Below, in pieces: positions 30,570 through 42,141 of a DNA stretch of 64,000 bases. The notes below the pieces were generated by a model. It had not been told where the DNA came from. It saw only the letters and a program-made list of their open reading frames with translations, and did not search any database. This DNA comes from Seminavis robusta. Lineage: Eukaryota; Bacillariophyta; Bacillariophyceae; Naviculales; Naviculaceae. Numbering within the stretch: position 1 is the first letter of the stretch; each line of letters begins with the position of its first letter. The translations under genes and the position numbers were made by a program. Location of the stretch: positions 1 through 64,000 of the forward strand of contig CAICTM010000424.1 of the NCBI GenBank assembly GCA_903772945.1. The letters run 5' to 3'.

Positions 30570-31149
30570 TCTTGATTTCTTAAATAAATAGTGGATGATT
30601 TTATTAAGGTTAGGAAAGAATAAAGACTACATGTAAAAAACCACAACAATGTCATGTACAGTATTAATAGAGATCCAGTAAACAGTACTAGTGAACAGCC
30701 TGTTTGGCACTTTTATGTTGAGATTGCACATTGCACAGAGCAGCTTGCAGCTCAGCTGTTCTCGGACTTCGAATTCTCTCAAAGCTGCTTTGGGCCAGGG
30801 CAGAGGAGTCTTAAATACCTCAGACATTCGGATTGTTCGAAAGAGCTCTGGCTTTCTGGCAATCTTTATGCGATGGTTTCTGTTTACAAGTACTCGAGTA
30901 CTGTCTACAAGAAGCCTTCGTGTTCCTATGTCATTCTCGGAGACTGACGCATGCAAAACTCCCACCTCTGAACTTCCAAACAGGATCCTCGATCTGAATG
31001 GTTTTAGTAGATGACGGGCATGACGGGTACTTCCGGCCAGAAGACCCACCGAGCCCAGCTGGTGCTGCGGCTAAATCGAATCCACACACCCCGGACTTTC
31101 GCTCTCTCTCATTTGTTGTTGACTAGACAATCTGAAGAGATCGGCGACA
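30570..31149. other. intergenic, upstream of LRR gene 1
   Basis: A minus-strand frame at 30627-31049 has no recognisable domain and is not called. I see nothing else. Confidence 0.4.
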
Positions 31150-33234
31150 ATGAACAGTAGCAAGGTGAAGGATCAGGCGACCGGGGATGCCCCTGGCCAG
31201 AACGAGGAGGAAGCACGGCAGTCGGCCGGCATTGAGCTGTTGAAGGATATGTTATCCCCACAAAGCAAGGCTGATCCGAAAGAGGGTATCACCATTGGAA
31301 ACAACGGTGATATCGATCAAGAATGCTCAGTGATGGCAATAGTCCCACTTCCAGAGCCATTGCCGTTAGCAACGAGCCCTGGAATGCAAACCACACCCTC
31401 CTTACCAGGAGCCTATTCCGTAACTAGTGCGTTCTATATTATGGCGGAAACAGACCTTGAAGCTTCACCCCGTCCGACCAATTGCGAGACTGATAGTACA
31501 ACTGGACCCTCTCCCATAGATCTGGACTGCATGACCACCACCAACAATGCGCCAACGGAAGAAGAATTGGCGGAGGCCACACTGATAGAACAAGGTATGC
31601 AAGTTGCCACTCCAGTTGAAGACAAACAGAAAACGAAAGCAAGCCCTGCCAAAGCCTATGGAGTCATCTTCATGGTGGGTCTTGTAGTGATCCTTGCGGT
31701 TTCGTTTGGAGTAGTTTGTGCTAGTCGTAGCACCAACCCCGTGGCAAGCCACTACCGAGCCTGGAACATCCGGAAACAGTTGGAAGAGTCCATGGGTGAT
31801 GGCGACTACTACTTTGAGACCAGTGAACACAACGAGTTTCAAGATGTAGCATTGCACAATCGGGCTCTGGATTGGCTCGTAGTCGACGATCCACTTCAGT
31901 TGGATGCCGATGCAAGCAATCTATTGCAACGATATTTACTGGCTCTGTTCTATTACCAGACATCCCAAAATGGGCCTTGGTTAAACTGTGCGCCACCAAT
32001 AAAGGGATCCCAAGAAAGAACAATGTGCTATTTCTCGCGATCCGGATTTCCAGGGGAATCCGAGGCGCCTGCCATGAGATGGTTATCAGGGACTTCGGAA
32101 TGCCAATGGGCAGGTGTTGTGTGTGTCGATGGAGTGGTGGAGGGACTAGAGTTCAGTAAGTACTGTTGCATCGCATCAAATCTAGCTAGCTAGCTAGCAG
32201 CATTGAAAAGCACTGACCATTCTCTTGCTGATTCAATTGTCATAGGCAAGAACAATATAAACGGTCACATCCCCACCGAGTTGGCCATGCTCTCACAGAT
32301 GAAGACATTGGTTCTTTCGCACAATGCACTATCGGGTCCTATTCCCAACAGCACCTTTCTTCCTGCTGCACTTGAAAGAATCTATATCGATCACAATGGT
32401 CTCACAGGGACAATTCCAGGTAGTCTCTTTCACAAGCTCCAGAAACTTACACAGCTGCGATTGAGATCCAACAGGTTGTCTGGATCCCTTCCTACTGAGG
32501 TAGGCATGTACCCTGGCACGCTTCTGCTGCTCAGTTATAATCAGCTACATGGGACCCTCCCCACTGAACTATTTGACTTGGGACGATTGGAAGCGTTGGT
32601 GTTGGATCATAACAAGGTATGGACTGATTGTACTGCAGCAACCAAACTGTATCTTTAGGAATGGCTCTCACTCACATTGTTGCTTGTTCTGTTTTGGAAG
32701 ATTTCTGGGACAATCCCCACCTTGATTGGTAACCTTGTCAACATGAAAGGATTGTACCTTGATAGTATGCAGCTATCTGGAACCCTTCCCTCCGAAGTTG
32801 GCCGAATGAAATCTCTGACGATTTTGGAATTGTCACAGAACCAACAGCTACAAGGCACTATCCCCGAAACACTCTTTGTCGGGGTTCCTCATCTTTCCGT
32901 ATTGATGCTGGATGGATGTAGTTTCACAGGGACAATCAGCAAACAAATTGGTCCCCATCTTGAGGTTCTGAGCCTTGCAAACAACAACTTTCATGGTCAC
33001 ATCCCAACAGAGCTTTCTTCTGTAGCAAGTGACCTTTCTGTGCTTCGAGTGAACGGAAACAACCTGACAGGGACCTTTCCAAACGAGATATGCGTCAAAA
33101 TGACAAAATTTTCTGCAACCGTGGTGGCAGACTGCACCCCCGATCATGCTGAGAATAACGGAGTACCAGCCATGGCCTGCCAGTGCTGCACAGAATGCTG
33201 CAACAGGAAGACTAGAATATGCCTGAAGCAGTAG
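31150..33234 (+). CDS. membrane LRR protein 1, three exons, 636 aa
   Basis: Exons 31150-32155, 32246-32616 and 32701-33234, with GT-AG introns of 90 and 84 nt. The junctions restore EFSKNNINGHIP and LDHNKISGTIP, so the model is well supported. Residues 1-165 are hydrophilic and probably cytoplasmic. A helix at about 169-192 (GVIFMVGLVVILAVSFGVV) spans the membrane. Residues 195-335 are the juxtamembrane domain (ALDWLVVDDPLQLD, RYLLALFYYQTS, SECQWAGVVC). Ten or so LRRs follow, closed by a Cys cluster (CQCCTECCNRKTRIC). Type II topology would put the LRRs outside or in the secretory lumen. No kinase or other signalling domain is present. The downstream gene at 34876 is a tandem paralogue. Confidence 0.88.
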
Positions 33235-34875
33235 ATCTAATGCGCCTCTGCTTTGCCTAAGCCTGTCCCCTCGCCGGCTTCTGTAGATAACTTCTCTATA
33301 CTCTGAACCCCTTCGTATGCAACCAGCTACATGTAGCTCTCACGGAAATATCTTCTAGCTAACTAGCTGCCTACCTGTTGGCCTGAACCTTGCATTTGTA
33401 GCTATGTTGGCCTGAACCTTGCTACAATTTTAGCGTGCCTTGACGTCTGGCCCCCAGACATTCCAGAAACTCAGAAACTAACAAAGAAGCCGCATGGCTC
33501 GTTTAGCCAGTTTACAGCCAGTCTTGCTTGGAACTTGGAACATTACATAAGAGCTACATAAGTCGAAAGCATGGCCATAAGCCATAAGCAAAGCAGTCTA
33601 CTCGTACCTCCAGTGTTTTCCTTTGATCCAGCTGAATCCTGCTGAAACAGCTGCTGAAACAACGCCTCTTGCGATGAAGCGCATTAGTGATGTACCGCAG
33701 GATGGGATATGGGATTGATGGCTACCAGTTGACTTGGGGTGGTAGAATTGTGTGGGTGGCTTTACCTTTATTATCACTGGTTTCTGGTTTCTCATGATGT
33801 AGTAGACTACTAGTACAGCAAAATAATAATTATTGTTTGAGATGCCAACTGCCAACTGCCCCAGCTGTGCCCCTAACGTGGTGATGGTTACGACTTGGTG
33901 TTTGAGGTTTGGGGTCTTGGTGTTTCGCCCATCTTCCGCAGACCGCAGAACTAGATATCGTAGGGTCGTAGGGTATCTCGTACCAGGTAGATCTATCGAA
34001 CCACCGACCTCTTTCATGTACCGTCCCTACCACTCACAAGAAACAGCAAAGGTGCAGCCGTGCAACAAAAGCTAGCAAATTTCGTTTTAACATTTTAAAA
34101 TATTCAAATTTAGTTCCGGGACTGAGAAATGAGTCCCGCCGATTTTGATGATTTAGTTTTTAAAAAAAAAGATAGAAGCGATCGTCTCAGCCTCTACTGG
34201 AGGCAAGACAATAATTCTTGACTTCCCACCAAGAAATACATGTAGTCAACTCGAAGTAATAAGTAATAAGTAAGTGGGGTTCGGAAGCACGAATGCAGTG
34301 AACGTGGCCACACGAAAGAGCCTATTCATTGGAAACTAAGAAGAAGATCTAGCTTTGGAGTTCAGGTAGGTGTGGCAAAACATTTTCCAAAAACAAGTTG
34401 CTAGCAAAATTATGTTACCGCAACTACCGCTCTTCTTCATTCGGAGTACTACATGGACCTTGGCAGCTACCTTGGCACAGAAACCTTGTCTCATTGGACT
34501 GTAGCAACTCCAGTACTGCATGCCCCTGATGTGAATTTTCGTCTGTGGAATCACTGTTCTCCAGAAAATGCACAAGGACTGGTAGGTGAGAGATTTATTG
34601 GTTATCTGCACAATGTAAATGTCTTTCCAGAGAACTTTTAAAATGGGAAGAGTTATGGGAGGCTTGAACGCCACGCGCGTCCCTATTGGAGCACCTTCAA
34701 CGATCCAGTCACTGGACTTTTTCCAGCCCACCGTAATCTTGATCCAGACAATCGCAAACCTCTCCACTTCCTTCCAAACATAGACTTCTGGTAGTCCGTC
34801 CGCTCCAACTGCAGTAACATTTTCAGCACAACTAACATATCATTGTACCGCTATCATAGGCTGCATGCTACAAGG
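33235..34875. other. intergenic between the tandem LRR paralogues
   Basis: 33246-33310 matches 37770-37845 (common core CCCCTCGCCGGCTTC, then GTAGATAA), a relic of the LRR duplication. GTTGGCCTGAACCTTGC is repeated at about 33378 and 33407. Short minus-strand frames at 33598-34017 and 34336-34767 have no recognisable domains and are not called. Confidence 0.5.
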
Positions 34876-37123
34876 ATGAAGGAAGAGCAAGTGGAAAACG
34901 TGGAGGCGCCTGCAAAAGCGGCTGATAGTGGGAAGCCTTGCTGTGTTGCTCGGGAAGAAGACGTCCAATGTACGACCACCCATTTGCCGCCATTGGACGA
35001 AGCAGAGACAATGGCCAAAAGGGCGATTCTCGCGAATGAAATACCCATTGGCGGCAACTCGAAAGATGACGAATGGTACCCGAAGAATACCTTCACTAAT
35101 ACCGGTAGCATGACCCCCAACTGCAACCAAGAGAAGGAACTTCTTATTGCCAGCGGTGCTGTCCATCTGATGGAGAGAGATGTAGAAGAGGCCAAAGAAC
35201 CAAACGCAGGTTGTGGCATCCGCCAAGAGGAAGCTCCGAATTCCGTGGGTTTCGTCAGTCTAGATAGACCAAATGAATTCTTTGCATCCATGCCAATCCC
35301 AGAGCCACTACCAGGGCTTTCCGAGTCGATAGGGATTCATAGAGAGTGGGCATCCCGGGAGCTCACAGTTGCAATGGCCCTTTTCCCCGACGCGAGCATC
35401 AGCAACCCATGCCCATCAATGATCCGGTCGTCCATGAAACGAATGATATTGCGGTGGCAAGTCCGGTACCGGAGGTGTCAGAGTTGCAGGTGGCCAGGCC
35501 CGCAAGTGCTAGGGAGAATCCCGATGGTTTTTTCCGGCAAAAGCTCGTTGCATCTGCTTGCTTACTGGTACTACAGCTGGTCATAGTAATATTGGTCATT
35601 GGAGTGGGTTGTCGTGGCAGTGGGGTCTGTGGGAAGGGATCGTCGCCGGATGCAGACAGCCTTTCAACATCCTTCAGCCACACATTGAGGACTGACTTTC
35701 GGGACCATCTTGAGACCATCCTTGGAGTGGGCTATTTCGATCAAGACGAAGCCGAAACATCGGTCCACCGAAACAGAGCCTTGCAATGGATATTACATGA
35801 TGATCCACTTCAGCTTCTGCCTGATGCTGACAACCTTATTCAGAGGTTTGTGCTCGTTCTCTTCTATTTCCAGACGTTTTCAAAACAACCATGGTTAACC
35901 TGTGGTGCACCCACACCTGGCCAACCGGACCTCTGCTACTATTTGAGTCCATATGGCAACAGCAATGAAAGGCGGGGAACAAGATGGTTGACAGGCACTA
36001 CCGAGTGCTTTTGGATTGGTACACAATGTGTTGATGGGAAGGCAACAAGGCTGTACCTGCGTAAGTTTGAAAAGGATTTGGCAATAAAGGTTCCCAAAGT
36101 TCTGCCTGTCCTCTCTTACACATCACATCTTTCCCAAACTGTCAGCGGGTAATGGTGTCAATGGCCAGATCCCAACAGAACTGGCCATGCTAACCAAACT
36201 GACATCACTGAGTCTGGTTAAGAACGACCTGTCCGGCAGCATTCCCACTTCAATGCTAAGTCTTCCTGACTTGGAAGGTTTGAGTTTGTCGGGAAACCTA
36301 CTCTCAGGAACAATACCAAATGAGGTTTTGTTTTCAGTGGAAGCCCTCTATGTGGGATCAAATCTTCTGACCGGAACCATTCATAAGGGCGTTGGTTTGT
36401 TCAGTGGAGACGAACTGTTTTTGTACCAGAATCTTCTTACAGGGACCCTGCCAGATGATTTATTTGGGCTTGCCCAGTTGACTGCACTCTCACTGTTTCA
36501 AAATGGTGTAGGTTCCTTTGATTTCTTTCTCTGTGCGCTCTCTTTGAAGCAAAGGAACCAACCTCACAGTTGATTTTCTGCGCCCTTAGATCTCAGGCAA
36601 CCTTTCTCCTTTGACAGGAAGCCTGTCCAATTTGCGCCAGCTGCACCTGGGACACACTGACATACAAGGTTCCCTACCATCCGAAATTGGCCAAGCAGCA
36701 TCTCTTGAGTACCTTCGTCTTGACCATTCAGGGCTGTCAGGCACAATACCGGAAGAGCTGTATGCAGCATCCAGTCTGAATGACCTTGTGATTGGTGACT
36801 GTCATTTTTCAGGGACCATTAGCACATTGGTTGGTTTGTTGACGAATCTGGGCACCCTGGCTGTTGCCAACAACCGACTTCATGGCACTCTTCCGAATGA
36901 GCTGTTTTCGCTCTCTCTAGAGCTGTTGTCAAATCTAAGAGTCAACGGGAATCTTTTCTCTGGTGATCTTCCCTCGGATGTCTGTGGAGGACAACTAGGT
37001 TCTCAGATGGCATCAATAGCAGCCGACTGCACGGCAGATCCTGACACTGGTGTCCCCTTCATGGCCTGTGAGTGCTGTACGGAATGTTGCGACCGGCAGA
37101 GTGGCAACTGTGAGGTCCTTTGA
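34876..37123 (+). CDS. membrane LRR protein 2, tandem paralogue, with an apparent frameshift
   Basis: Exons 34876-36060, 36146-36507 and 36590-37123, with introns of 85 and 82 nt. Exon 3 is 534 nt, exactly the length of exon 3 in LRR gene 1. The start is the ATG at 34876 (MKEEQVEN). Within exon 1 the frame changes near 35385-35410, as if one base were missing: up to there the frame gives MPIPEPLPGLSESI, which is similar to VPLPEPLPLATSP of gene 1; after it comes NDPVVHETNDIAVASPVPE. A transmembrane helix (ACLLVLQLVIVILVIGVGC, about residues 223-243), the juxtamembrane domain (ALQWILHDDPLQL), LRRs and a Cys-rich end follow. A 158-nt intron (35245-35402) would also restore frame but would remove a segment conserved with gene 1. 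It may be a pseudogene or an assembly error. Confidence 0.78.
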
Positions 37124-37932
37124 GAAAGCTTCAACCCCAGGATAGGTTGGAACCTTCCAACCAAAATGTTGCCTATTGAGACCACCTTCGAAAAGATTTT
37201 TTCGCGGGGGCAACAATAGGCCTGGCGGAAAACGAGTTTGATCCCCTCAATCGCCATAACACTGTCACACTGTCTTGTATCAAAGATACTTGCCACGTGA
37301 AGAGAATGTTTTAATGGAGGAGCAACGAGGGCGAGTCTCCTTGCCTATCGTCACGAGGACCGAACTGCCACGTTAGTCAGCAACGATTCTTTAGCCGCTA
37401 GCTACCGCTGCAGGGAAGTCGGTGCCTTGGGCCGAGATATGGCTTGAAGGAGGACTCTTGTTCTGGTCGTCGCCCCTCGATACAGCGTAACTCACGTTTC
37501 AGCCAACGGGCGCTCGAATGGACAAGAATGCCAGCCCTCGCCAGGTCTGACATCGTGACTCGCCCGTTGACAAACGCACGATTGCCTTTCCAGAAAACCA
37601 AGCCGCTGCTTCATTGAAGAAGAGTCAGGCTGTCCTCCGTGGCATCACGAAGGAGTTCCATCGCCCATGTACGTAGACCAAGTAATGATGATTAAACGCT
37701 TTGAGAGGCAAAAGCCTCCTATAGAAAGCATGAGCCCATCGGCCCCCGTCCAACCTTGTCTCGAATTCCACCTCTTCTTTTGCCCAAGCCTGGCCCCTCG
37801 CCGGCTTCCGTAGATAAGTTCGCTGCTCTAAAACCCCTTTTCTATTTAGTGAAGTTGCGTTGCAGGCCATGCCCCCAGCGTCCCATAAAATTACCGGTGG
37901 GATAAATGAACAGAGCCAAGTTGGGAAACATA
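37124..37932. other. intergenic between convergent LRR genes
   Basis: Contains the 37770-37845 copy of the 3' flank of LRR gene 1, displaced about 650 bp from the stop of LRR gene 2, so extra sequence was inserted or the flank of gene 1 was shortened. Confidence 0.5.
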
Positions 37933-39798
37933 TCAAGAACAGCACTCTACCAAACTGCAGTTGGCCCGAATCTCCATCAAACCATGTTGCACTCTCTCGC
38001 AAAGCTTGTCAGGAACTGGCCCAGAAACGTTTGTACCAGTAAAATCCAAAAAGGCCAAACTTGACAGCTCACCAATCTCTGATGGTATTTGGCCAGTCAA
38101 GCCTGGATTGCCATGAACATCAATAGTTTCCAGACCGGGAATTCTCCCAAAGGCCGCTGGGATGGTTCCTGCGTACAGATTGTCGGCTGCTTTATAGCTG
38201 GTGAGGCTTGTGCTGCCATCAATTGTGTTTGGTAGGCCACCACCATAGAGATTACCAGAAAGATGAAGAATCTCAAGCCTGGGTAAGAGGGCAAAGAGGG
38301 GATTCAAGTAACCAATAAGGTCATTGCCATCCAATTTGGCTACCCTCAACCCAAATGTTTTAAAGCCAGTGGACACCAGTTGCCCTTCAAAGTGGTTGTT
38401 GGATACAATAAAGACTTCCAACAAGTTGGCTGTTGCAGCTGGTCCTGCTGGTGCTCGTCCATGGAGGGCATTGCTTCCAATGTCCAACGTTAGCAACTTT
38501 GGGAGGAATTTGTTGATCACAGGCAGTGTTCCCTGCAGATTGTTGGAGTTCAGGTTGAGAATCTGGATGGTGTTATTCTCATCACAAACAGGATAATGAT
38601 CGTAGTGGAGAATACTGTCATTGTGAGCCTGAGTGAACCAGTCACATTCGTGTACTTCATAACTGAGCCAGTGATCGTTTCTGTACCAGTTGTCACCATT
38701 GGTGATGTAGTACCACCATGCCAAGTCATATCTTTGGAGTTGTCGCTTGAGACTGTAGCTGTTTAGATGTGGGTCATTCTGCATCCAGGCATTAGCAAGG
38801 TATTCCGGCGTAGATGTATTCTGGAATGCTTTCAGAGTGTTTGGAGGGAGACCATCCTGAAACGGTGGATACATGGTTGGAGTCACAGGATCATCCTCGG
38901 TGGTTCGGGACGTCTGATTGAGAAAGTTGCTTCCATGGGAGCCAGAAGAGGAGGAAGACAGGTAAACAGCAAGGAAGACAACTAGAGCCGTAATGCACAA
39001 GATGGCCAAACCCACAGTGGAACGGGTGTTTCTTGGCTGCTGGTTGGCTGGCATGATGGTTCCTTCAATCACTTCCATGTGTCTCCGTCTTGTCTGGGCT
39101 CTTCCTTGTTCCATGTTGTCTGTTTCATCGTCCACTAGGACTGCTCCGTCAATGACTGGATCAATCAATTCACAAGGAGGGCTCAACTCTTCGTTGGAAT
39201 TGTCCATCCAATCTTCTTCGATACCAGGAGATACGCCAATGCCAGCAATGGCAAATGCACCAACTGCCACTGTGGGTCTTCGATTGTTTTGCTCTCGAAG
39301 CACGGTTGGGCTTGGAGTGTCAGTCGTTTCGGTGTGATTTGGAATGATCGAATCTGGTGTACGACGTTCTGTTTTACGTAACGCTTCACTGCCGTTTGCT
39401 GCTGTCACTGCTGATGGTGGCAATTCATTTGTCATTAGCTGATCATGATCGTTTTCACGAACTATTTCAGCAATCCCTGCACTGATAGCACCCGGTGACT
39501 TGACTCTTTGGCCGCTGTTGTTGCTGTTGCTGCTCAGTCTTACAGCGTCTAGTATGACCAATGATTCGGTGGTCAATGCGACAAGACGCTTTTCGCGGTT
39601 GCTCTCATCGTTCGGGGCAACCGACGAAGCAGAATCCGGGTCATCTTCTGTTGGTGGTAGCTCTGATGGCCCGTGTTCTATCTTGTCCTCGGAATCTTTC
39701 ATCTTTGAACTTGATGTTGATTGTGGGGCTAAGCTGGGCAGAAGAGTGGAGAGGAAATCGGAGGCATCAAGGAAGTGTAAGTTCCATAGCTTTTCCAT
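37933..39798 (-). CDS. membrane LRR protein 3, single exon, 621 aa
   Basis: An intact frame from the ATG at 39798. Residues 1-255 are hydrophilic and Ser/Glu-rich. A transmembrane helix at about 260-280 (VGLAILCITALVVFLAVYL) is followed by a short Ser-rich stalk. The juxtamembrane domain carries WMQNDPHLNSYSLKRQLQRY, the same WMQxDPxLxSYSxxRQxQR signature as in the LRR/Cys-rich protein at 2611-7502, then NWYRNDHWLSYEVHECDW. LRRs at about 405-600 (for example GLTGQIPSEIGELSSLAFLD) end in a short Cys-rich tail (CSLVECCS). It belongs to the same type II LRR family but to a different subclade from its tandem neighbours, which lack that signature. Its orientation is convergent with LRR gene 2. Confidence 0.88.
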   Translation of the reverse strand: MEKLWNLHFLDASDFLSTLLPSLAPQSTSSSKMKDSEDKIEHGPSELPPTEDDPDSASSVAPNDESNREKRLVALTTESLVILDAVRLSSNSNNSGQRVKSPGAISAGIAEIVRENDHDQLMTNELPPSAVTAANGSEALRKTERRTPDSIIPNHTETTDTPSPTVLREQNNRRPTVAVGAFAIAGIGVSPGIEEDWMDNSNEELSPPCELIDPVIDGAVLVDDETDNMEQGRAQTRRRHMEVIEGTIMPANQQPRNTRSTVGLAILCITALVVFLAVYLSSSSSGSHGSNFLNQTSRTTEDDPVTPTMYPPFQDGLPPNTLKAFQNTSTPEYLANAWMQNDPHLNSYSLKRQLQRYDLAWWYYITNGDNWYRNDHWLSYEVHECDWFTQAHNDSILHYDHYPVCDENNTIQILNLNSNNLQGTLPVINKFLPKLLTLDIGSNALHGRAPAGPAATANLLEVFIVSNNHFEGQLVSTGFKTFGLRVAKLDGNDLIGYLNPLFALLPRLEILHLSGNLYGGGLPNTIDGSTSLTSYKAADNLYAGTIPAAFGRIPGLETIDVHGNPGLTGQIPSEIGELSSLAFLDFTGTNVSGPVPDKLCERVQHGLMEIRANCSLVECCS

Positions 39799-40743
39799 GC
39801 TGAACGAGACTGTTGTGGCGTTTTAACGTTGTACGGTAGCACGTCGCCAGCATCAGGACAGCAGACCCCTTCTTCTGCACAGAACACTGCGCAGCAACAA
39901 TGATCCTCGGGAAGACAGCTTTGGAAACCAGGTAGGCGCGGTAAACAAGAAATCACTTAAAATGAATAGATAGTTTTCATTTTACCTCAATTACTTAAAC
40001 AATGGCCCGTTGCAGATTGCAAAGATTGCTTTGCACAGTACCGGTACACGCAGAGTACCTCTATCGTGGCAATCAGTGCCCCGTTGCTCGTTGCTCAGTC
40101 TTCGATGGCTGAGAGACAAAACCCGCTCTTTGCTTATCCACAGCAACGAGAGAGCCGACGAGAGACCAGAGACAGGCTACGGAAGCTAAAGGTTGCATAC
40201 TACACCCAACGACAGCACCCCGCCTCATACCGTATCCATCAATGCTTTGTCATGGTCAATGGTTGGATGTCATTGGTTGGTTGTCTGGAAAGACTCAAAG
40301 GAGTCACAATGCTGCATCGAGACGGTATTACCGAAAGGTGCAAGGCAACACGAGGGACATCCAGTTTATTACGGTGGAGCCAAGACAGAAGTCTAGAGTA
40401 CATGTAGACTATTTAAAAAATTTAATATATAAAGTACTGTACACGAGCTATTAATAGTACAGTACCTGGTACCGTACATGTAAGTAGAGACACAACTCAC
40501 TAAAAGCATTAAAGTTACCTTTTCGATAAGTGGACTGCCCACCTCGCGTGTCGCGGTTGGAGTCACTTATCTGACATCAGCAAGATATCCACTTGAGGTG
40601 CGATCTTCAGCAGTTGTTCCGTTTTTCCCAAGTGTCTGTTCTGACACCTCCATCCTACCGATACCGCTACACAAACAGCCGAGAAGATACCCCACCACAA
40701 TATCTATCCAAGCAAGTCTAGCTGCTATCGGTACCGTAGCAAC
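39799..40743. other. intergenic
   Basis: I see no credible gene. It contains several TACCGGTA-like palindromes (near 40040 and 40730) and an AT-rich stretch near 40410-40460. Confidence 0.45.
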
Positions 40744-42141
40744 ATGATGAAGCTGAATCTCCCACCACCATCTTTTCTGAGTACAGTTCTGTGGCTGCTT
40801 CTGGCTTGTCAAATAGTCAATGTGCAAGCACTGCCCTTTGTCAAGAGCAAAGAGGCCCCGGTAGATGAGGAATCCTGCGATAGTGGCCTCTTAAGCTTGG
40901 CTGTTGACAGCTTATTGCCCCTATTCATGGCTATTGCCGTGGCAGTGACAGGCATTGGTTCTGCTTTGGTCTATTACGTTGTGGATATTACCCAGGAAAA
41001 ATTGCAATCTCAAATCAACAATCTCCAAGTCCAACTCGGTGGTCAGACCAACCGTGCCTTTGTCTTTATCAAACCTCATGCTTGCAAGGGCAAACCCGGC
41101 AAGGTGGAAGCCGTGGTGGAAACGGCCTTGAAAAAGGCAGGGATTCGGATTCAAGATCAGGGAGAGATTCTGGCCGAAACCATTGACAAGGACATGTTGA
41201 TTGATACCCACTACGGGGCCATTGCCAGCAAGGCGGTCAAACTAAAACCACATGAACTCAATGTCCCCGACAAAGGGCAGGCAGAATTTGAAAAAATGTT
41301 TGGAGAATCCTGGCAGAGTGCCATTGATAACAATAAAGTGTACAATGCCCAAGATGCCTGTGAGAAATTGGGAAATATTGACGGAATCGAACTAGAAAAA
41401 AGATGGCGCAAGTTGGAAATGGGGGTCGATTTTATCAAATTTGGAGGAGGATTCTATTGTGGAAAAGTCGGTGATATCTATGTCATGAATGCATTCTACA
41501 TGGCCATGAGAGCTGGTACGTACCTTCTTGGCAATTTTAAAAGATCTGTACAAAGAAATGCAGGAGGACCAATTCAGGGAAGGTTGGGTTCTCATGCTTT
41601 GTCTTTTTGTTTCATGTGTCTTCTGTTTCGTCTTTTCCTATTGTGCTCGTCCATCTATCTCTATATATTTTTAGCCTACTGCAACCCCGGAGAACGCATC
41701 CAATGGTATTCGGTATCCTGGCCATCGACGGCAATGAGTTGGGCCGATTTTCGGGGCCAAGTCTTGGGTGCCACCGATCCGACGTTGGCACCGGAAGGAT
41801 CCATTCGACAAACCATCCTCAAACAATACAATCCACTCGGTCTTGAATCCAAACCCAATACAGGCAACAATGGCGTGCACGCGTCGGCATCGCCTCTGGA
41901 AGGATTGGCGGAACGCATGAATTGGATGGGTGTGTCCATTCAAGACGATGAATTTGGTCGTGCCCTGGTGGCGGCCGGTGTCAGCCAAGAGACCATTATG
42001 GAATGGGCCGCCGATGCCCAAGTGACGGTAAAAGGAGAAACGGAACCCAACAAAACCATGAGTGTGTTTGATACATTGGAGGATTTGGATGCCGATACGG
42101 TGTTGGCCAAAGTGGGTAAGATTGGCAAAATGGATTCATAA
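40744..42141 (+). CDS. membrane-anchored nucleoside diphosphate kinase-like protein
   Basis: Exons 40744-41515 and 41675-42141 (412 residues). The 159-nt intron has a GTACGT donor and a TTTTTAG acceptor and restores MRAAYCNPG. It is a multiple of three without stops, so the unspliced frame also stays open. Residues 1-29 are a signal peptide. A second hydrophobic stretch at about 48-78 is likely a membrane anchor, followed by a short coiled coil. The NDK-like domain starts at FVFIKPHA (about 106-113), in the place of the FxxIKPD strand. NNGVHASASPLEG carries His326 where the phospho-accepting His of NDK (NxxHGSDS) lies. The long insert between these (DMLIDTHYGAIASKA and others) is unlike canonical 150-residue NDKs, so transfer of phosphate between nucleotides is a guess. 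Confidence 0.78.
   Translation: MMKLNLPPPSFLSTVLWLLLACQIVNVQALPFVKSKEAPVDEESCDSGLLSLAVDSLLPLFMAIAVAVTGIGSALVYYVVDITQEKLQSQINNLQVQLGGQTNRAFVFIKPHACKGKPGKVEAVVETALKKAGIRIQDQGEILAETIDKDMLIDTHYGAIASKAVKLKPHELNVPDKGQAEFEKMFGESWQSAIDNNKVYNAQDACEKLGNIDGIELEKRWRKLEMGVDFIKFGGGFYCGKVGDIYVMNAFYMAMRAGTYLLGNFKRSVQRNAGGPIQGRLGSHALSFCFMCLLFRLFLLCSSIYLYIFLAYCNPGERIQWYSVSWPSTAMSWADFRGQVLGATDPTLAPEGSIRQTILKQYNPLGLESKPNTGNNGVHASASPLEGLAERMNWMGVSIQDDEFGRALVAAGVSQETIMEWAADAQVTVKGETEPNKTMSVFDTLEDLDADTVLAKVGKIGKMDS

Noticed and set aside
30627-31049. Minus-strand 140-codon frame
   Set aside because: No domain, unlikely composition, and it lies in the promoter region of LRR gene 1.
33598-34767. Minus-strand frames of 139 and 143 codons between LRR genes
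   Set aside because: No family or conservation visible; they look like chance frames.
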